Source: Neoaquamicrobium microcysteis (GTDB taxonomy: Bacteria; Pseudomonadota; Alphaproteobacteria; Rhizobiales; Rhizobiaceae). Taken from it: a stretch of DNA of 64,000 nucleotides. This document shows, in pieces, positions 9,409-18,916 of this stretch. Under the pieces are notes generated by a model that searched no databases, was not told where the DNA came from, and saw nothing but the letters and a program-made list of their open reading frames with translations. Where the stretch lies: the NCBI RefSeq assembly GCF_008180155.1, contig NZ_VSZS01000065.1, positions 186,001 through 250,000 on the forward strand. Reading direction: 5' to 3'. The translations under genes were made by a program, and so were the position numbers. Each line of letters opens with the position of its first letter. Position 1 is the stretch's first letter.

Positions 9409-9437
9409 AACGCCCGTGCTCCGCGACGGGCGTTTTT
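9409..9437 (+). terminator. Rho-independent terminator after ilvD
   Basis: AACGCCCGT (9409-9417) pairs with ACGGGCGTT (9426-9434) around GCTCCGCG, followed by a run of T to 9437. It is a strong intrinsic terminator. Confidence 0.85.
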
Positions 9438-9719
9438 CATTGTGGCTTTCCCGCAACACTCGTTCATCCACACATAGGCTATGCTCCGGCCTTAAGGAAA
9501 TTTGCCCACTTCCCGCCATAAACCGGGAGCTAGCTCGCAGGCGTCATTGAACGGTGCCGTCAGAGCTGCCGGACAAACGAAAAATTCAACGCCGCAACCG
9601 TCTGCGGCAAGGATGATGATGAGAGCGCAGAAGACCCCGACTGGCAGCCATTCGGCATGTGCTTGCGAGGGGATTTACGCACCATCCTGGTCCGGGCGGG
9701 GCTGGAGAAACAGGGTATC
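9438..9719 (+). other. Long exoR leader with a possible upstream ORF
   Basis: The gap between ilvD and exoR is about 350 bases. After the ilvD terminator it holds a small hairpin (GCCGCA 9591-9596 with TGCGGC 9603-9608). It also contains a short ORF beginning with three ATGs in a row (9613, 9616, 9619) behind AAGG. The ORF has 36 codons and its TGA stop at 9721-9723 overlaps the exoR ATG as ATGA. No recognisable protein family is encoded and no clear promoter could be chosen. Confidence 0.35.
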
Positions 9720-10526
9720 ATGACTCTAGGTGAGGTCGTCCGGGCGGGTATTGTATGTACGGTTGCGGCCGGCACGCTCGGATTCGCCGCTCCGCGTGCC
9801 CACGCCCTCGACCAGTCCATCATCGGCAGCCCGGAAGAAAAGCGCAGCCCCTGGGCCGTGTTCCGCTTCGGGTTCACCGCCTATCAGAGCGGGCAGAAGG
9901 AACAGGCCGTCGAAGCCTATCGCTACGCGGCCGACAACGGCCAGCTCGGCGCGCGGTGGAAGCTGGCGCGCATGTATGCGGAGGGCGACGGCGTAACCCG
10001 CAACGACTACGAAGCGTTCAAGTTCTTCCAGGAAATCGCCGCTCAGGACGTGGAGCCGGGCTCGCCCGACGAGAGCTACGTCTCCGACGCGCTGGTAGCG
10101 CTGGCGGGCTATGCGCGCACGGGCATTCCGGGGACGCCGGTGCATGCCAACGCCGCTGCGGCGCAGGAATACTACATGCGTGCCGCCGCCAACTATCGCA
10201 ACCCGAACGCCCAGTTCGAGATCGGCAAGATGTTCCTCAAGGGTGAGGGTGGCGTGAAGGCCAGCGTTCAGCAGGCCGGTCGCTGGCTGCAGCTTGCCGC
10301 CGAGAAGGGTCATGCCGGCGCGCAGGCGACGCTCGGCAACCTGCTGTTCCAGAGCGGCAAGGCCGTGCGCGGCCTTGCGATGATGACGGCCGCGCTGGAA
10401 CGCGCCCAGCCTTCCGACAAGCAGTGGATCCGCGGTATGCAGGAAGAGGCGTTTGCGCTGGCAGGCGAGGCCGACCGCCGCACCGCCATCGCGCTGGCGC
10501 AGGACATACTCGGCCAGGCGAACTGA
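9720..10526 (+). CDS. exoR: ExoR-like periplasmic Sel1-repeat regulator
   Basis: ExoR is the periplasmic inhibitor of the ExoS-ChvI two-component system in rhizobia and thereby controls exopolysaccharide, motility and host interaction. The ATG at 9720 gives 268 aa, the same length as Sinorhizobium ExoR as I recall it. It has a signal peptide ending AHA-LD near residue 29, an N-terminal PWAVFRFGFTAYQSGQ segment, and Sel1/TPR-like repeats such as GARWKLARMYAEGDGV and AQFEIGKMFLKGEGGV followed by AGRWLQLAAEKGHAGAQ. The start overlaps the stop of an upstream ORF, and a weak GGAG precedes it. ExoS/ChvI genes are not in this window. It converges with xthA, 12 bases apart. Confidence 0.85.
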   Translation: MTLGEVVRAGIVCTVAAGTLGFAAPRAHALDQSIIGSPEEKRSPWAVFRFGFTAYQSGQKEQAVEAYRYAADNGQLGARWKLARMYAEGDGVTRNDYEAFKFFQEIAAQDVEPGSPDESYVSDALVALAGYARTGIPGTPVHANAAAAQEYYMRAAANYRNPNAQFEIGKMFLKGEGGVKASVQQAGRWLQLAAEKGHAGAQATLGNLLFQSGKAVRGLAMMTAALERAQPSDKQWIRGMQEEAFALAGEADRRTAIALAQDILGQAN

Positions 10527-10538
10527 CAGCCCGCAGCT

Positions 10539-11324
10539 TTAGTTGAAACGCAGGTCGGCTACCGCAGGCACATGGTCCGACGGTTTTTCCCATGCGCGCA
10601 CGTGCTTTTCGATCGACGTGGTGTCGAGACGGTTCGCCGCCTCCGGCGACAGCAACAGATGGTCGATGCGGATGCCGTTGTTCTTCTGCCAGGCGCCAGC
10701 CTGATAATCCCAGAAGGTGAAGGTCTGCTCCTGCGTCACCGCGCGAATGGCGTCGGTGAAACCGAGGTTTTCGAGCCTGCGCAACGCGCCACGGCTTTCC
10801 GGCTGGAAAAGCGCGTCATTGACCCAGTCTTCGGGCCGCTTCGCGTCGATGGGCTGGGGAATGACGTTGTAGTCGCCCGCAAGCACTAGCGGCTCTTCAA
10901 GCTCCAGCCTTTCGGCCGCCCACCGCTCCAGCCGCGCCATCCAGCGCAGCTTGTAGCCGAACTTGCGGTCCTCGCTGATCGGGTTGCCGTTGGGCAGGTA
11001 GAGTGAAACGACGCGCAGCGCGCCCGCGTCGGTCGAGAACACGCCCTCGATAAAGCGGGCCTGCTCGTCCTCGTCGTCTCCCGGCAGACCGCGATGGACT
11101 TCGTCGAAACGCAGCTTCGACAGAATAGCGACGCCGTTGAAGCCCTTCTGGCCGTGCGTCTCGACATGATAGCCGAGCGCCTCAATCTCGAGGCGCGGGA
11201 AACCCTCGTCGACCGTCTTGATTTCCTGCAGGCAGACGATGTCGGGCTGGCTGTCCTTCAGCCAGTGCACGAGGTTTTCGATGCGCGCCTTGACGCCGTT
11301 GATGTTCCAGGTCGCGATCTTCAT
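10539..11324 (-). CDS. xthA: Exodeoxyribonuclease III
   Basis: The protein is an AP endonuclease and 3'-5' exonuclease of the EEP superfamily, acting in base-excision repair. Its 261 residues carry the catalytic motifs in order: N-terminal TWNINGVKAR, the metal-binding glutamate in CLQEIK, the GDYNVIP motif, and C-terminal RIDHLLLS. It starts with ATG at 11324, overlapping the erpA stop by one base (TGATG), so translation is probably coupled to erpA. The pairing of an iron-sulfur carrier with a repair nuclease is a recurring rhizobial order. Length is normal. Confidence 0.95.
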   Translation of the reverse strand: MKIATWNINGVKARIENLVHWLKDSQPDIVCLQEIKTVDEGFPRLEIEALGYHVETHGQKGFNGVAILSKLRFDEVHRGLPGDDEDEQARFIEGVFSTDAGALRVVSLYLPNGNPISEDRKFGYKLRWMARLERWAAERLELEEPLVLAGDYNVIPQPIDAKRPEDWVNDALFQPESRGALRRLENLGFTDAIRAVTQEQTFTFWDYQAGAWQKNNGIRIDHLLLSPEAANRLDTTSIEKHVRAWEKPSDHVPAVADLRFN

Positions 11325-11674
11325 CAGATGGAGAACGACGTGCCGCAGCCGCAGGAGGCAACCGCGTTCGGGTTGCGGATCTGGAACGACTGGCCCATCA
11401 GATCGTCGACGAAGTCAATGACCGAACCGCCCATATAGACGAGCGAGAGATCGTCGATCAGGACGGTCGCACCACCCTTCTCGATGGCGATATCGTCTTC
11501 GTTGCGCGAATCCACCAGATCCATCTTGTAGGAGAACCCCGAGCAGCCGCCGCCCTCGACAGAGACGCGCAACGCGACCTTGCCGGGCTCCTTGGCCAGA
11601 ATTTGCGTGATCCGCTTCGCCGCAGCGTCGCTCATCTCGACGCCCTTCATGCCGGTCTTCGCATCGACGCCCAT
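11324..11674 (-). CDS. erpA: Iron-sulfur cluster insertion protein ErpA (A-type carrier)
   Basis: A-type carriers receive iron-sulfur clusters from the scaffold and deliver them to apo-enzymes. The 116-aa product has the HesB/IscA fold with VSVEGGGCSGFSYKM (first cysteine ligand) and the C-terminal SCGCGTSF pair. I chose the ATG at 11674 because AAGGTG lies five bases before it; the ATG at 11695 adds seven residues and has a poorer site. It is divergent from the dNTPase gene, with a short shared gap of 77 bases or fewer, and is the first gene of an erpA-xthA pair. Confidence 0.93.
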   Translation of the reverse strand: MGVDAKTGMKGVEMSDAAAKRITQILAKEPGKVALRVSVEGGGCSGFSYKMDLVDSRNEDDIAIEKGGATVLIDDLSLVYMGGSVIDFVDDLMGQSFQIRNPNAVASCGCGTSFSI

Positions 11675-11751
11675 GGTGTCACCTTGCGTTTGCATCCACC
11701 CAATAGGTATGAAGCCGCAAGGGGCAAGTCAACAAGCCGGATCGGCTGCAG

Positions 11752-12975
11752 GTGACCGGATTGTCAGCATCGTTCGAAGGTATCGGTTTCGGCTATCGGC
11801 CCCGCGCGGCCTATGCCTGCGATCCAGCAATGACACGCGGCAGGTTCTATCCCGAGCCGGAGAGCCCGACGCGCACGCCGTTCCAGCGCGATCGCGACCG
11901 CATCATCCATTCCACCGCGTTTCGCCGGCTGAAGCACAAGACACAGGTTTTCATCGCACATGAGGGCGACCACTACCGGACGCGGCTGACGCATTCGATA
12001 GAAGTGGCCCAGATCGCGCGTGCGCTGGCGCGGGCCCTGTGCGTGGATGAGGATCTGGCTGAGGCCATCGCGCTGGTGCACGATTTCGGCCACACGCCAT
12101 TCGGCCATACGGGCGAGGACGCGCTGGACGCGATGATGAAGCCGTGGGGCGGCTTCGACCACAATGCGCAGTCGCTGCGCATAGTCACCCGCATCGAACG
12201 GCGCTACGCCGAGTTCGAGGGCCTGAACCTTTCGTGGGAAACGCTGGAAGGGCTGGTCAAGCACAACGGGCCGCTGACGGATGGCGAGGGCAGGGGCCTG
12301 AAGGGGCCGGTTCCGGATACCATCCTGCACTTTTGCGGTCTCTTCGATCTTGAACTGGACAGATACGCCTCTGTCGAGGCGCAGGCCGCCGCGATTGCGG
12401 ACGACATCGCCTACAACACCCATGACATAGACGACGGCCTGCGCGCAGGTCTGCTGTCGCTCGACATGCTGGAAGCCGTCTCGCTGCCTGGGGGCATCCT
12501 GACAGCCGTGCGCGAACGGTACCCTGCGCTGGACGCCGTGCGCACCGGCCACGAGTTGATGCGCAGGCAGATCACCGCGATGGTGGAGGACGTGATCGCG
12601 ACCTCGCGGGCTAACCTTGATGAACTTCAGCCATACTCGCCGGCAGACATCCATAGTGCCGGCCGGCCGGTGGTGACGTTTTCGCCTGCGATGGCGGCGT
12701 GGGAGAAGGAACTGAAAACGTTCCTCTACGCCAATCTCTATCGCCACCCCACCGTGATGGCCGTGCGCGAGAACGCCGACCGGATCGTACGCGACCTGTT
12801 TGGCCATTACTTCGCCAACCCGCGAGACATGCCGGAAGGCTGGCGCGAGGGGCTGGACCGGGCGGAGGAGCGCATCAAGGCGCGCGACGTTGCCGATTTC
12901 ATCGCCGGCATGACGGATACCTACGCCATCAAGGAACACCGCCGCCTGTTTGACCGGACTCCCGATTTGGGCTAG
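11752..12975 (+). CDS. Deoxyguanosinetriphosphate triphosphohydrolase-like protein
   Basis: This is an HD-domain dNTP triphosphohydrolase (Dgt/SAMHD1-like), 407 aa, which removes the triphosphate from deoxynucleotides and so may tune dNTP pools. It shows [20 protein letters not shown] (substrate contact region), the paired HD motif residues in [13 protein letters not shown] and [13 protein letters not shown], and the [12 protein letters not shown] metal ligand motif. The GTG start at 11752 retains the conserved [11 protein letters not shown] segment that an internal ATG at 11830 would remove. ArgS follows 64 bases downstream, a common alphaproteobacterial order. Confidence 0.93.
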   Translation: MTGLSASFEGIGFGYRPRAAYACDPAMTRGRFYPEPESPTRTPFQRDRDRIIHSTAFRRLKHKTQVFIAHEGDHYRTRLTHSIEVAQIARALARALCVDEDLAEAIALVHDFGHTPFGHTGEDALDAMMKPWGGFDHNAQSLRIVTRIERRYAEFEGLNLSWETLEGLVKHNGPLTDGEGRGLKGPVPDTILHFCGLFDLELDRYASVEAQAAAIADDIAYNTHDIDDGLRAGLLSLDMLEAVSLPGGILTAVRERYPALDAVRTGHELMRRQITAMVEDVIATSRANLDELQPYSPADIHSAGRPVVTFSPAMAAWEKELKTFLYANLYRHPTVMAVRENADRIVRDLFGHYFANPRDMPEGWREGLDRAEERIKARDVADFIAGMTDTYAIKEHRRLFDRTPDLG

Positions 12976-13039
12976 GCGGGGCGCGACTTTGCGAGCCCCG
13001 TTGCCCGCACAATTCCGCACACCGGCAGAGTTTTTGACC

Positions 13040-14797
13040 ATGAATATTTTCGCGCAGTTCGCCTCGCGCATCACCAAGGCCGTCGAAGCGCTTGATCTGA
13101 AGACACAATCGGGCGACCGCCCGGACCTGTCGCGCATCACGGTCGAGCCGCCGCGCGATGCGAGCCACGGCGATCTGGCGACGAATGCCGCGATGGTGCT
13201 GGCGAAGGCAGTGGGCGAGAACCCGCGCGCGCTTGCCGAGAAGATAGCCGCCGCAATGCGCGATGACGCCGATGTTGCCGCTGCCGAAGTAGCCGGGCCG
13301 GGCTTCGTCAATCTGAGGCTGGCGGATGGGTTCTGGCAGGCCCGGCTGGGCGATATCCTCGACACCGCCACCGACTACGGCCGGTCGGACGTTGGGGCAG
13401 GGCGCAGGGTGAATGTCGAATACGTCTCGGCCAACCCGACGGGGCCGATGCATGTCGGGCACTGCCGCGGCGCGGTGGTGGGTGACGCGCTGGCCAACAT
13501 CATGGCCTTCGCCGGCTATGACGTGACCAAGGAATACTACATCAACGATGCAGGCGCACAGATCGACGTGCTCGCGCGCTCGGTGATGCTGCGTTATCGC
13601 GAGGCGCTGGGCGAGCAGGTCGGCGAGATACCGCCGGGTCTGTATCCCGGCGACTACCTCGTGCCGGTCGGCAAGGCGCTCGCCGACGAGTTCGATCGCA
13701 AGCTCAACCAGATGCCGGAAGAAGAGGCGCTTGCCATCGTGAAGGATCGCACGATTGACGCGATGATGGCGATGATCAAGGAGGATTTGGCTGCTCTCAA
13801 CGTCGAGCACGAGGTGTTCTTCTCAGAACGCACGCTCCATGCCGACAACGCTGCCGCGATCCGCTCGGCCATTGCCGACCTCACCCTCAAGGGCCACGTC
13901 TACAAGGGCAAGCTGCCGCCGCCGAAGGGCGAGAAGTCCGACGATTGGGAAGATCGCGAGCAGACGCTCTTCCGTTCGACCGAGGTCGGCGACGACATGG
14001 ACCGGCCGCTGGTCAAGTCAGACGGCGCCTACACCTATTTCGCCGCCGACGTGGCCTACATGAAGGACAAGTACGCGCGCGGCTTTCAGGATGTGATCTT
14101 CATTCTGGGCGCAGACCATGGCGGTTACGTCAAGCGCATGGAGGCGCTTGCCAAGGCGGTGTCTGACGGCGCGCTGAACCTGACGATCCTTCTGTGCAAC
14201 CTCGTCAAGCTCTATCGCGACGGCGAGCCGGTGCGCATGTCGAAGCGGTCGGGCGAGTTCGTCACGCTGCGCGAGGTGGTCGATGAGGTGGGGCGCGACC
14301 CCATCCGCTTCATGATGCTCTATCGCAAGAGCTCCGAGCCGCTGGACTTCGATTTCGCCAAGGTGACGGAGCAGTCCAAGGACAATCCTGTGTTCTACGT
14401 GCAGTACGCGTCCGCGCGCTGCCATTCGGTGTTCCGGCAGGCCAAGGAACAGCTTGGCGGGGGCTGGATCGAGCGCTCGACGATGAAGGCGGCCGCCCCC
14501 CGGCTGACGGATGAGGGCGAGATAGCCATCATCCGCAAGCTTGCCGAGTACCCCCGGCTGATCGAGGCGACCGCGCAGGCGATGGAGCCGCACCGGCTCG
14601 CATTCTACCTCTACGACCTCGCCCAGACCTTCCATGCGCACTGGAATCGCGGCACGGAGAACAATGACTTACGCTTTGTTAAGGTTAACGACCCAGAATT
14701 GACTCACGCCAGGCTGGGTCTGGTGCAGGCCGTGTCGGATGTGTTGACGTCCGGACTGGCGCTGGTGGGAGCTGACGCTCCGGCCGAAATGCGCTAG
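13040..14797 (+). CDS. argS: Arginine--tRNA ligase
   Basis: ArgS is the class I synthetase for tRNA-Arg. The 585-aa protein opens with the Arg-specific Add1 domain ([20 protein letters not shown]). It has the HIGH equivalent [16 protein letters not shown], a KMSK-like loop in [10 protein letters not shown], and a C-terminal DALR anticodon-binding domain. The ATG at 13040 gives the usual N terminus; the upstream in-frame stretch overlaps the dNTPase gene and is non-coding. The next gene, coding for the SPOR protein, starts about 100 bases downstream. Confidence 0.97.
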   Translation: MNIFAQFASRITKAVEALDLKTQSGDRPDLSRITVEPPRDASHGDLATNAAMVLAKAVGENPRALAEKIAAAMRDDADVAAAEVAGPGFVNLRLADGFWQARLGDILDTATDYGRSDVGAGRRVNVEYVSANPTGPMHVGHCRGAVVGDALANIMAFAGYDVTKEYYINDAGAQIDVLARSVMLRYREALGEQVGEIPPGLYPGDYLVPVGKALADEFDRKLNQMPEEEALAIVKDRTIDAMMAMIKEDLAALNVEHEVFFSERTLHADNAAAIRSAIADLTLKGHVYKGKLPPPKGEKSDDWEDREQTLFRSTEVGDDMDRPLVKSDGAYTYFAADVAYMKDKYARGFQDVIFILGADHGGYVKRMEALAKAVSDGALNLTILLCNLVKLYRDGEPVRMSKRSGEFVTLREVVDEVGRDPIRFMMLYRKSSEPLDFDFAKVTEQSKDNPVFYVQYASARCHSVFRQAKEQLGGGWIERSTMKAAAPRLTDEGEIAIIRKLAEYPRLIEATAQAMEPHRLAFYLYDLAQTFHAHWNRGTENNDLRFVKVNDPELTHARLGLVQAVSDVLTSGLALVGADAPAEMR

Positions 14798-14898
14798 AAA
14801 ACACGGGTTTCCTGTCACCTTTTACCCACAATGCACTGGTAGGGCCAACCCCAAGCGACGTCGCCGGCGTCCGACCCAGTACGAGTGTGGGAAAAAGC

Positions 14899-17766
14899 AT
14901 GGCAGACACAAACCACAGCAGACGCGACGATCATGCGAGCTTTTCGGAAAACGATCCGTTCGCTGAACTGACGCGTATCATGGGCCACGATCCTCGCGCC
15001 GCAGCGCCGGTGCAGCAGCCCTCCGAGGACAGTTTCGACATCGACCTCGAGAAGGAGTTGATGGGCGATCTGGATTTTTCCGATTTCGACGATCCGCAGC
15101 CCGAGGCTGCCCAGGAGCAGCCGGAGCCGGTGCACCAGGCATCGTCCTGGGCCCCGATCGAGGAGCCGCAGGTCTCCTACGAGGCTGAAGCCAGCGAGAA
15201 AGAGCCCGAGCTTTCCGACGACTTCCTGTCGGAGTTCGAGGCCGCTTTTGAGGACGACGCGGAGCCCGCGGCGGACAGAGAGCCGGCCGCATTCGCCGAG
15301 CCCGTCAGCTTCGAGCCCGAGCCCGAAATGCTCGGGCAGGAGCCGTCATATGCAGGCTCGTCCAGCGAAGCGCTGTCCATGGACGATCTCATCGCAGAGC
15401 TGGAGGAGCCCGCCGATCATCTGCCGGTCGAGCAGTTCGATACAGTCGCGCCGCAGCCTGAGTCGCGGGCGGTCGTCGAGGAGCCTGCCGCAGCCCATTG
15501 GCGGCAGGAGGCCGCCGCGCCCGCGTCGCATGATGACGATGAGGACGAGATGGCCGAAGTCGATATGGATTTCGGTTTCCTGGAAGAGGAACTCACCGGC
15601 GCGCCTGAAACGTCGCACGAGCCGGCGATTGCCTACGAGGCCGAAGCGCACGTTGAGGAGCCAGATCAAGTTGAAGATGTCCCGATGGGGCATGTCTTCT
15701 TCGCCCCGGCCGACGAACAGGACGCCTCTGCCGCATCCACCGGTCCGGCGGAACTGAGCCTTGAGGACGAACTGAGCGCGTTGCTGAGCGACGAGCCGGC
15801 TGCTGATGTCCCGGTTTCGCCATCGGTGGAGCCAACCACGCGTGCCGCCGCCGACGACTGGCACCCGGCTGTCACCACTTTCGGCCGCAGCAATTTCGTA
15901 GCGCCCCGCAACGAGGAAGCCGTTTTCGAGCCGGCGCAACCGGAATACGAGGCAGAGGAAGCGTCGTTCGAAGCCGAGGAGCCCGCTTTCGAGGAGCCGG
16001 AGCACATCCTTGAAGAGCCGGTTTCGGCCACCGAGGAAGAGGTTGCCCCCATCGCCATGCTGGGCGACGACGACTTCGCCGACATATTCGGCGAGGAAGC
16101 CGTGGCGTTTGCCGAGGAGCCGGCGCAGCCTGCCATGCAGCAGTCCCATGCTGCCGGCGTCGATGCGCTCGCATCCTGGCAGCCGGAACGCTCCTGGCAG
16201 CAGCCCAAGCCGGTAGCGCAGCCCGCTCCGGATATCGAGACGGTCGAGGTTTCCGACACCGTCGTCGCGATGACCGACGACCTCGACATTCCAGATGTCG
16301 ACTACGGCGCTGCCGATGTCTCGACCGGGTTCTACGACGACCTGGAGGGCGAGATCGCGCAGGCCTTCGGAGACGTGGCCGCCGACGAGCCGGAGGCGAC
16401 GACCTCCCAGCCGAATATTGGTTGGGGAACGGCGGCGGTCGCCGCCGGCGCTGCCGCCTATGGCACCCATGCGGCGTCCGTTGCGGCTGCTCCCGCTGCT
16501 CACAGCGCCGGTGGTCACGATCAGCCTGCCCAGCCGGCCGACGCCTATGCGGTGGGCGAGGGGCAGTGGCAGGCCGACGGCCAGTATCTGGATGACGGGT
16601 TCGACTATGAAACCGACCTCGAGCAGGCCATCGCGATGTCCTCCTACGAGGAAGAGGAAGATAACCGTCCGGCGGGACGCAAGCGCGGCCTGCTGATCGC
16701 CGCGGTGGTGGCCGGTGTCGCCGTGGTCGGTGGCGTCGGTGTCTTCGGCATGTCCATGTTCGGCGGCGGTTCCGATTCGCCGGCGGTCGTTCGTGCCGAC
16801 GCGGACCCGATGAAGGTGCGCCCGGAGAATCCGGGCGGCACTACGGTGCCCAATCAGGACAACCAGGTCTACCAGCGCGTTTCGGGCGGTGCGTCCGATG
16901 CGGCCCCGCAGCAGGAAAGCCTCATCAGCACCGCCGAGGAGCCCATCGACATGGCGGCGACGGCAGACGAACAGGCAACGTTGCCACCCGGCATCACCGA
17001 TGAGGGAGACGTCCCCGCGACCGTCGATGACTTGGTTGCAGGATTGCCCAAGGCCGAAGATCGCATCGAGCCTGTGGCCGAACCGGAAGGCGTAGGTGCG
17101 AGCGACGACGTCGCAGCGGTCGCGCCGCGCCGGGTGCGTACCATGGTCGTGCGCGCCGACGGCACCATGGTTCCGCGCGAGGAAGCAGCACCTGCGGCCG
17201 AACAGACGCCGGAATCGGTTCTGGCCGCAGCGACGATCGCGGCAGCACCTGCCCTGGCCCCCGCAAATTCCGCCCCGCAGGCCGGCCTCGTACCGAGCGA
17301 GGAGGCAGCGCAGGCAGAGGATGATGGCGGACCCGTGGTCAACACGCCGGCGACCGTTGCAGTCGTTCCTTCGCAGCGCATGGACCCGCAGACGGCGCCG
17401 CAGGCGCAGTCTCCGGCAGCAGCCCCCGTCGTGGCGCAAGCCGCCGTGCAGCAGCAGCCCGCAAGCCAGCTTCCGGCTGCAACGCCGGTCTCCGCGCCCG
17501 CAGCAGCGCCTGCCGCAGCATCCGGCGCATGGTCGATGCAGATCGCGTCGCAGCCGACGGCCGAAGGCGCGCAGTCGACGTATCAGGACCTCGCGCGTCG
17601 TTACGGCGGCGTTCTAGAGGGCAGGGGCGTCAACATCGTGCGGGCCGATATCGAAGGCATGGGAACGTACTACCGCGTGCGCATCCCCGCCGAGACGCGC
17701 GACGAGGCCATCCAGCTCTGCACCCGTTACAAGTCCGCCGGTGGAAGCTGCTTCGTCTCCCGCTGA
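14899..17766 (+). CDS. Large acidic SPOR-domain membrane protein
   Basis: SPOR domains bind denuded peptidoglycan at the division site. This 955-residue protein is bitopic: about 595 N-terminal cytoplasmic residues are extremely acidic and low in complexity (many EEP and EAE units). One transmembrane helix (about 596-618, LLIAAVVAGVAVVGGVGVFG) and an Ala/Pro/Gln-rich periplasmic linker follow. The C-terminal SPOR domain (about 876-955) begins GAWSMQIASQPTAEGAQ and ends with a cysteine pair in LCTRYKSAGGSCFVSR. It sits between argS and nagZ, which fits a cell-wall role. The cytoplasmic part is far longer than in FtsN, so I name it only by domain. The ATG at 14899 is preferred to a GTG four codons upstream. 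A terminator follows at 17791. Confidence 0.85.
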   Translation: MADTNHSRRDDHASFSENDPFAELTRIMGHDPRAAAPVQQPSEDSFDIDLEKELMGDLDFSDFDDPQPEAAQEQPEPVHQASSWAPIEEPQVSYEAEASEKEPELSDDFLSEFEAAFEDDAEPAADREPAAFAEPVSFEPEPEMLGQEPSYAGSSSEALSMDDLIAELEEPADHLPVEQFDTVAPQPESRAVVEEPAAAHWRQEAAAPASHDDDEDEMAEVDMDFGFLEEELTGAPETSHEPAIAYEAEAHVEEPDQVEDVPMGHVFFAPADEQDASAASTGPAELSLEDELSALLSDEPAADVPVSPSVEPTTRAAADDWHPAVTTFGRSNFVAPRNEEAVFEPAQPEYEAEEASFEAEEPAFEEPEHILEEPVSATEEEVAPIAMLGDDDFADIFGEEAVAFAEEPAQPAMQQSHAAGVDALASWQPERSWQQPKPVAQPAPDIETVEVSDTVVAMTDDLDIPDVDYGAADVSTGFYDDLEGEIAQAFGDVAADEPEATTSQPNIGWGTAAVAAGAAAYGTHAASVAAAPAAHSAGGHDQPAQPADAYAVGEGQWQADGQYLDDGFDYETDLEQAIAMSSYEEEEDNRPAGRKRGLLIAAVVAGVAVVGGVGVFGMSMFGGGSDSPAVVRADADPMKVRPENPGGTTVPNQDNQVYQRVSGGASDAAPQQESLISTAEEPIDMAATADEQATLPPGITDEGDVPATVDDLVAGLPKAEDRIEPVAEPEGVGASDDVAAVAPRRVRTMVVRADGTMVPREEAAPAAEQTPESVLAAATIAAAPALAPANSAPQAGLVPSEEAAQAEDDGGPVVNTPATVAVVPSQRMDPQTAPQAQSPAAAPVVAQAAVQQQPASQLPAATPVSAPAAAPAAASGAWSMQIASQPTAEGAQSTYQDLARRYGGVLEGRGVNIVRADIEGMGTYYRVRIPAETRDEAIQLCTRYKSAGGSCFVSR

Positions 17767-17790
17767 CGCGCCCCGATAAACGACGAACAG

Positions 17791-17820
17791 GCCGCCATGC
17801 GCTCGCATGGCGGCTTGTTT
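17791..17820 (+). terminator. Rho-independent terminator after the SPOR gene
   Basis: GCCGCCATGCG (17791-17801) and CGCATGGCGGC (17804-17814) are perfect inverted copies, giving ten base pairs with a four-base loop. TTGTTTGTTG follows. Confidence 0.75.
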
Positions 17821-17887
17821 GTTGTAGGTCGTACGTCGCTGCGCGGAGAAGATGCGCAAAACCTCCCTTGAGGCTATGATTCCAGCC

Positions 17888-18907
17888 ATGAGCGAATCAA
17901 AAGCAGTCATCCTTGGAGCGTCGGGAACGACGCTCACCGCCGACGAGATAGCCTTCTACCGCGACGAGCGGCCGTGGGGGTTCATCGTCTTTGCCCGCAA
18001 CGTCGCCGATGCCCGGCAGCTGCGCGACCTTACCGCCGCGATGCGCGATTGCGTCGGGCGGCCGGACGCGCCGGTCTTCATCGATCAGGAGGGCGGCCGC
18101 GTGCAGCGCCTGCGCCCGCCCTTGGCGCCAGACTATCCGCCCGGTTCTGCGCTGGGAGCGCTCTACCGCGCGGACCGCGATGCGGGGTTGCGCGCGGCCT
18201 GGCTGATGTCCCGGCTCCATGCGTTCGACCTGCTGCGCTACGGCGTCAATGCCGACTGCCTGCCGGTGCTGGACGTGCCGGTGGAAGGCGCACACGACGT
18301 GATCGGCAACCGGGCCTACGGCAAGGACCCCGAAATCGTCACCGCCATGGGGCGCGCGGCGATGGCGGGATTGGAGGCAGGCGGCGTGCTGCCCGTCATC
18401 AAGCACATTCCGGGGCATGGGCGCGCCTTTGCCGACAGCCATCACAACCTGCCGGTCGTCGATGCGCCGCTGGACGAGCTTCGCGGCCACGACTTCGCTC
18501 CCTTCAAGGCGCTGAACCACGCGCCGATGGCGATGACGGCACACGTCGTCTACACCGCAATCGACCCGGATGCGCCGGCGACGACCTCTCCAAAGGCGAT
18601 CGAGGACATCATTCGCGGGGAAATCGGGTTCGACGGCCTGCTGATGAGCGACGACGTGTCGATGAATGCGCTTTCTGGGGATTTCGCAGCCAGAACGGAC
18701 GCAATCCTTGCGGCGGGCTGCGATGTGGTTCTTCACTGCAATGGCAGGATGGACGAAATGAGCGTCGTTGCCGGCCGCGTTCCGGTTCTTTCCGGCAAGG
18801 CGGCCGAGCGTGCCGAGAGCGCCCTTCACGGGCTGAGGCGGCGCGACGATGCGAAGGAAGATGCAACAAGGGCCGAGTTCGCGGCGATGTTCGAGGCGGT
18901 GGCGTAG
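17888..18907 (+). CDS. nagZ: Beta-N-acetylhexosaminidase (GH3)
   Basis: NagZ removes N-acetylglucosamine from anhydromuropeptides during cell-wall recycling in the cytoplasm. The 339-aa product carries the GH3 motifs FIDQEGGRVQRL and KHIPGHGRAFADSHHNLP (the catalytic-loop His and Asp), plus a LLMSDDVSMNAL nucleophile segment. The ATG at 17888 is chosen; a longer frame starts in the terminator region. The next gene, scpA, begins nine bases after the stop, with its Shine-Dalgarno sequence overlapping the nagZ stop codon. The nagZ-scpA-scpB order is conserved in rhizobia. Confidence 0.94.
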   Translation: MSESKAVILGASGTTLTADEIAFYRDERPWGFIVFARNVADARQLRDLTAAMRDCVGRPDAPVFIDQEGGRVQRLRPPLAPDYPPGSALGALYRADRDAGLRAAWLMSRLHAFDLLRYGVNADCLPVLDVPVEGAHDVIGNRAYGKDPEIVTAMGRAAMAGLEAGGVLPVIKHIPGHGRAFADSHHNLPVVDAPLDELRGHDFAPFKALNHAPMAMTAHVVYTAIDPDAPATTSPKAIEDIIRGEIGFDGLLMSDDVSMNALSGDFAARTDAILAAGCDVVLHCNGRMDEMSVVAGRVPVLSGKAAERAESALHGLRRRDDAKEDATRAEFAAMFEAVA

Positions 18908-18916
18908 GAACCGGAT

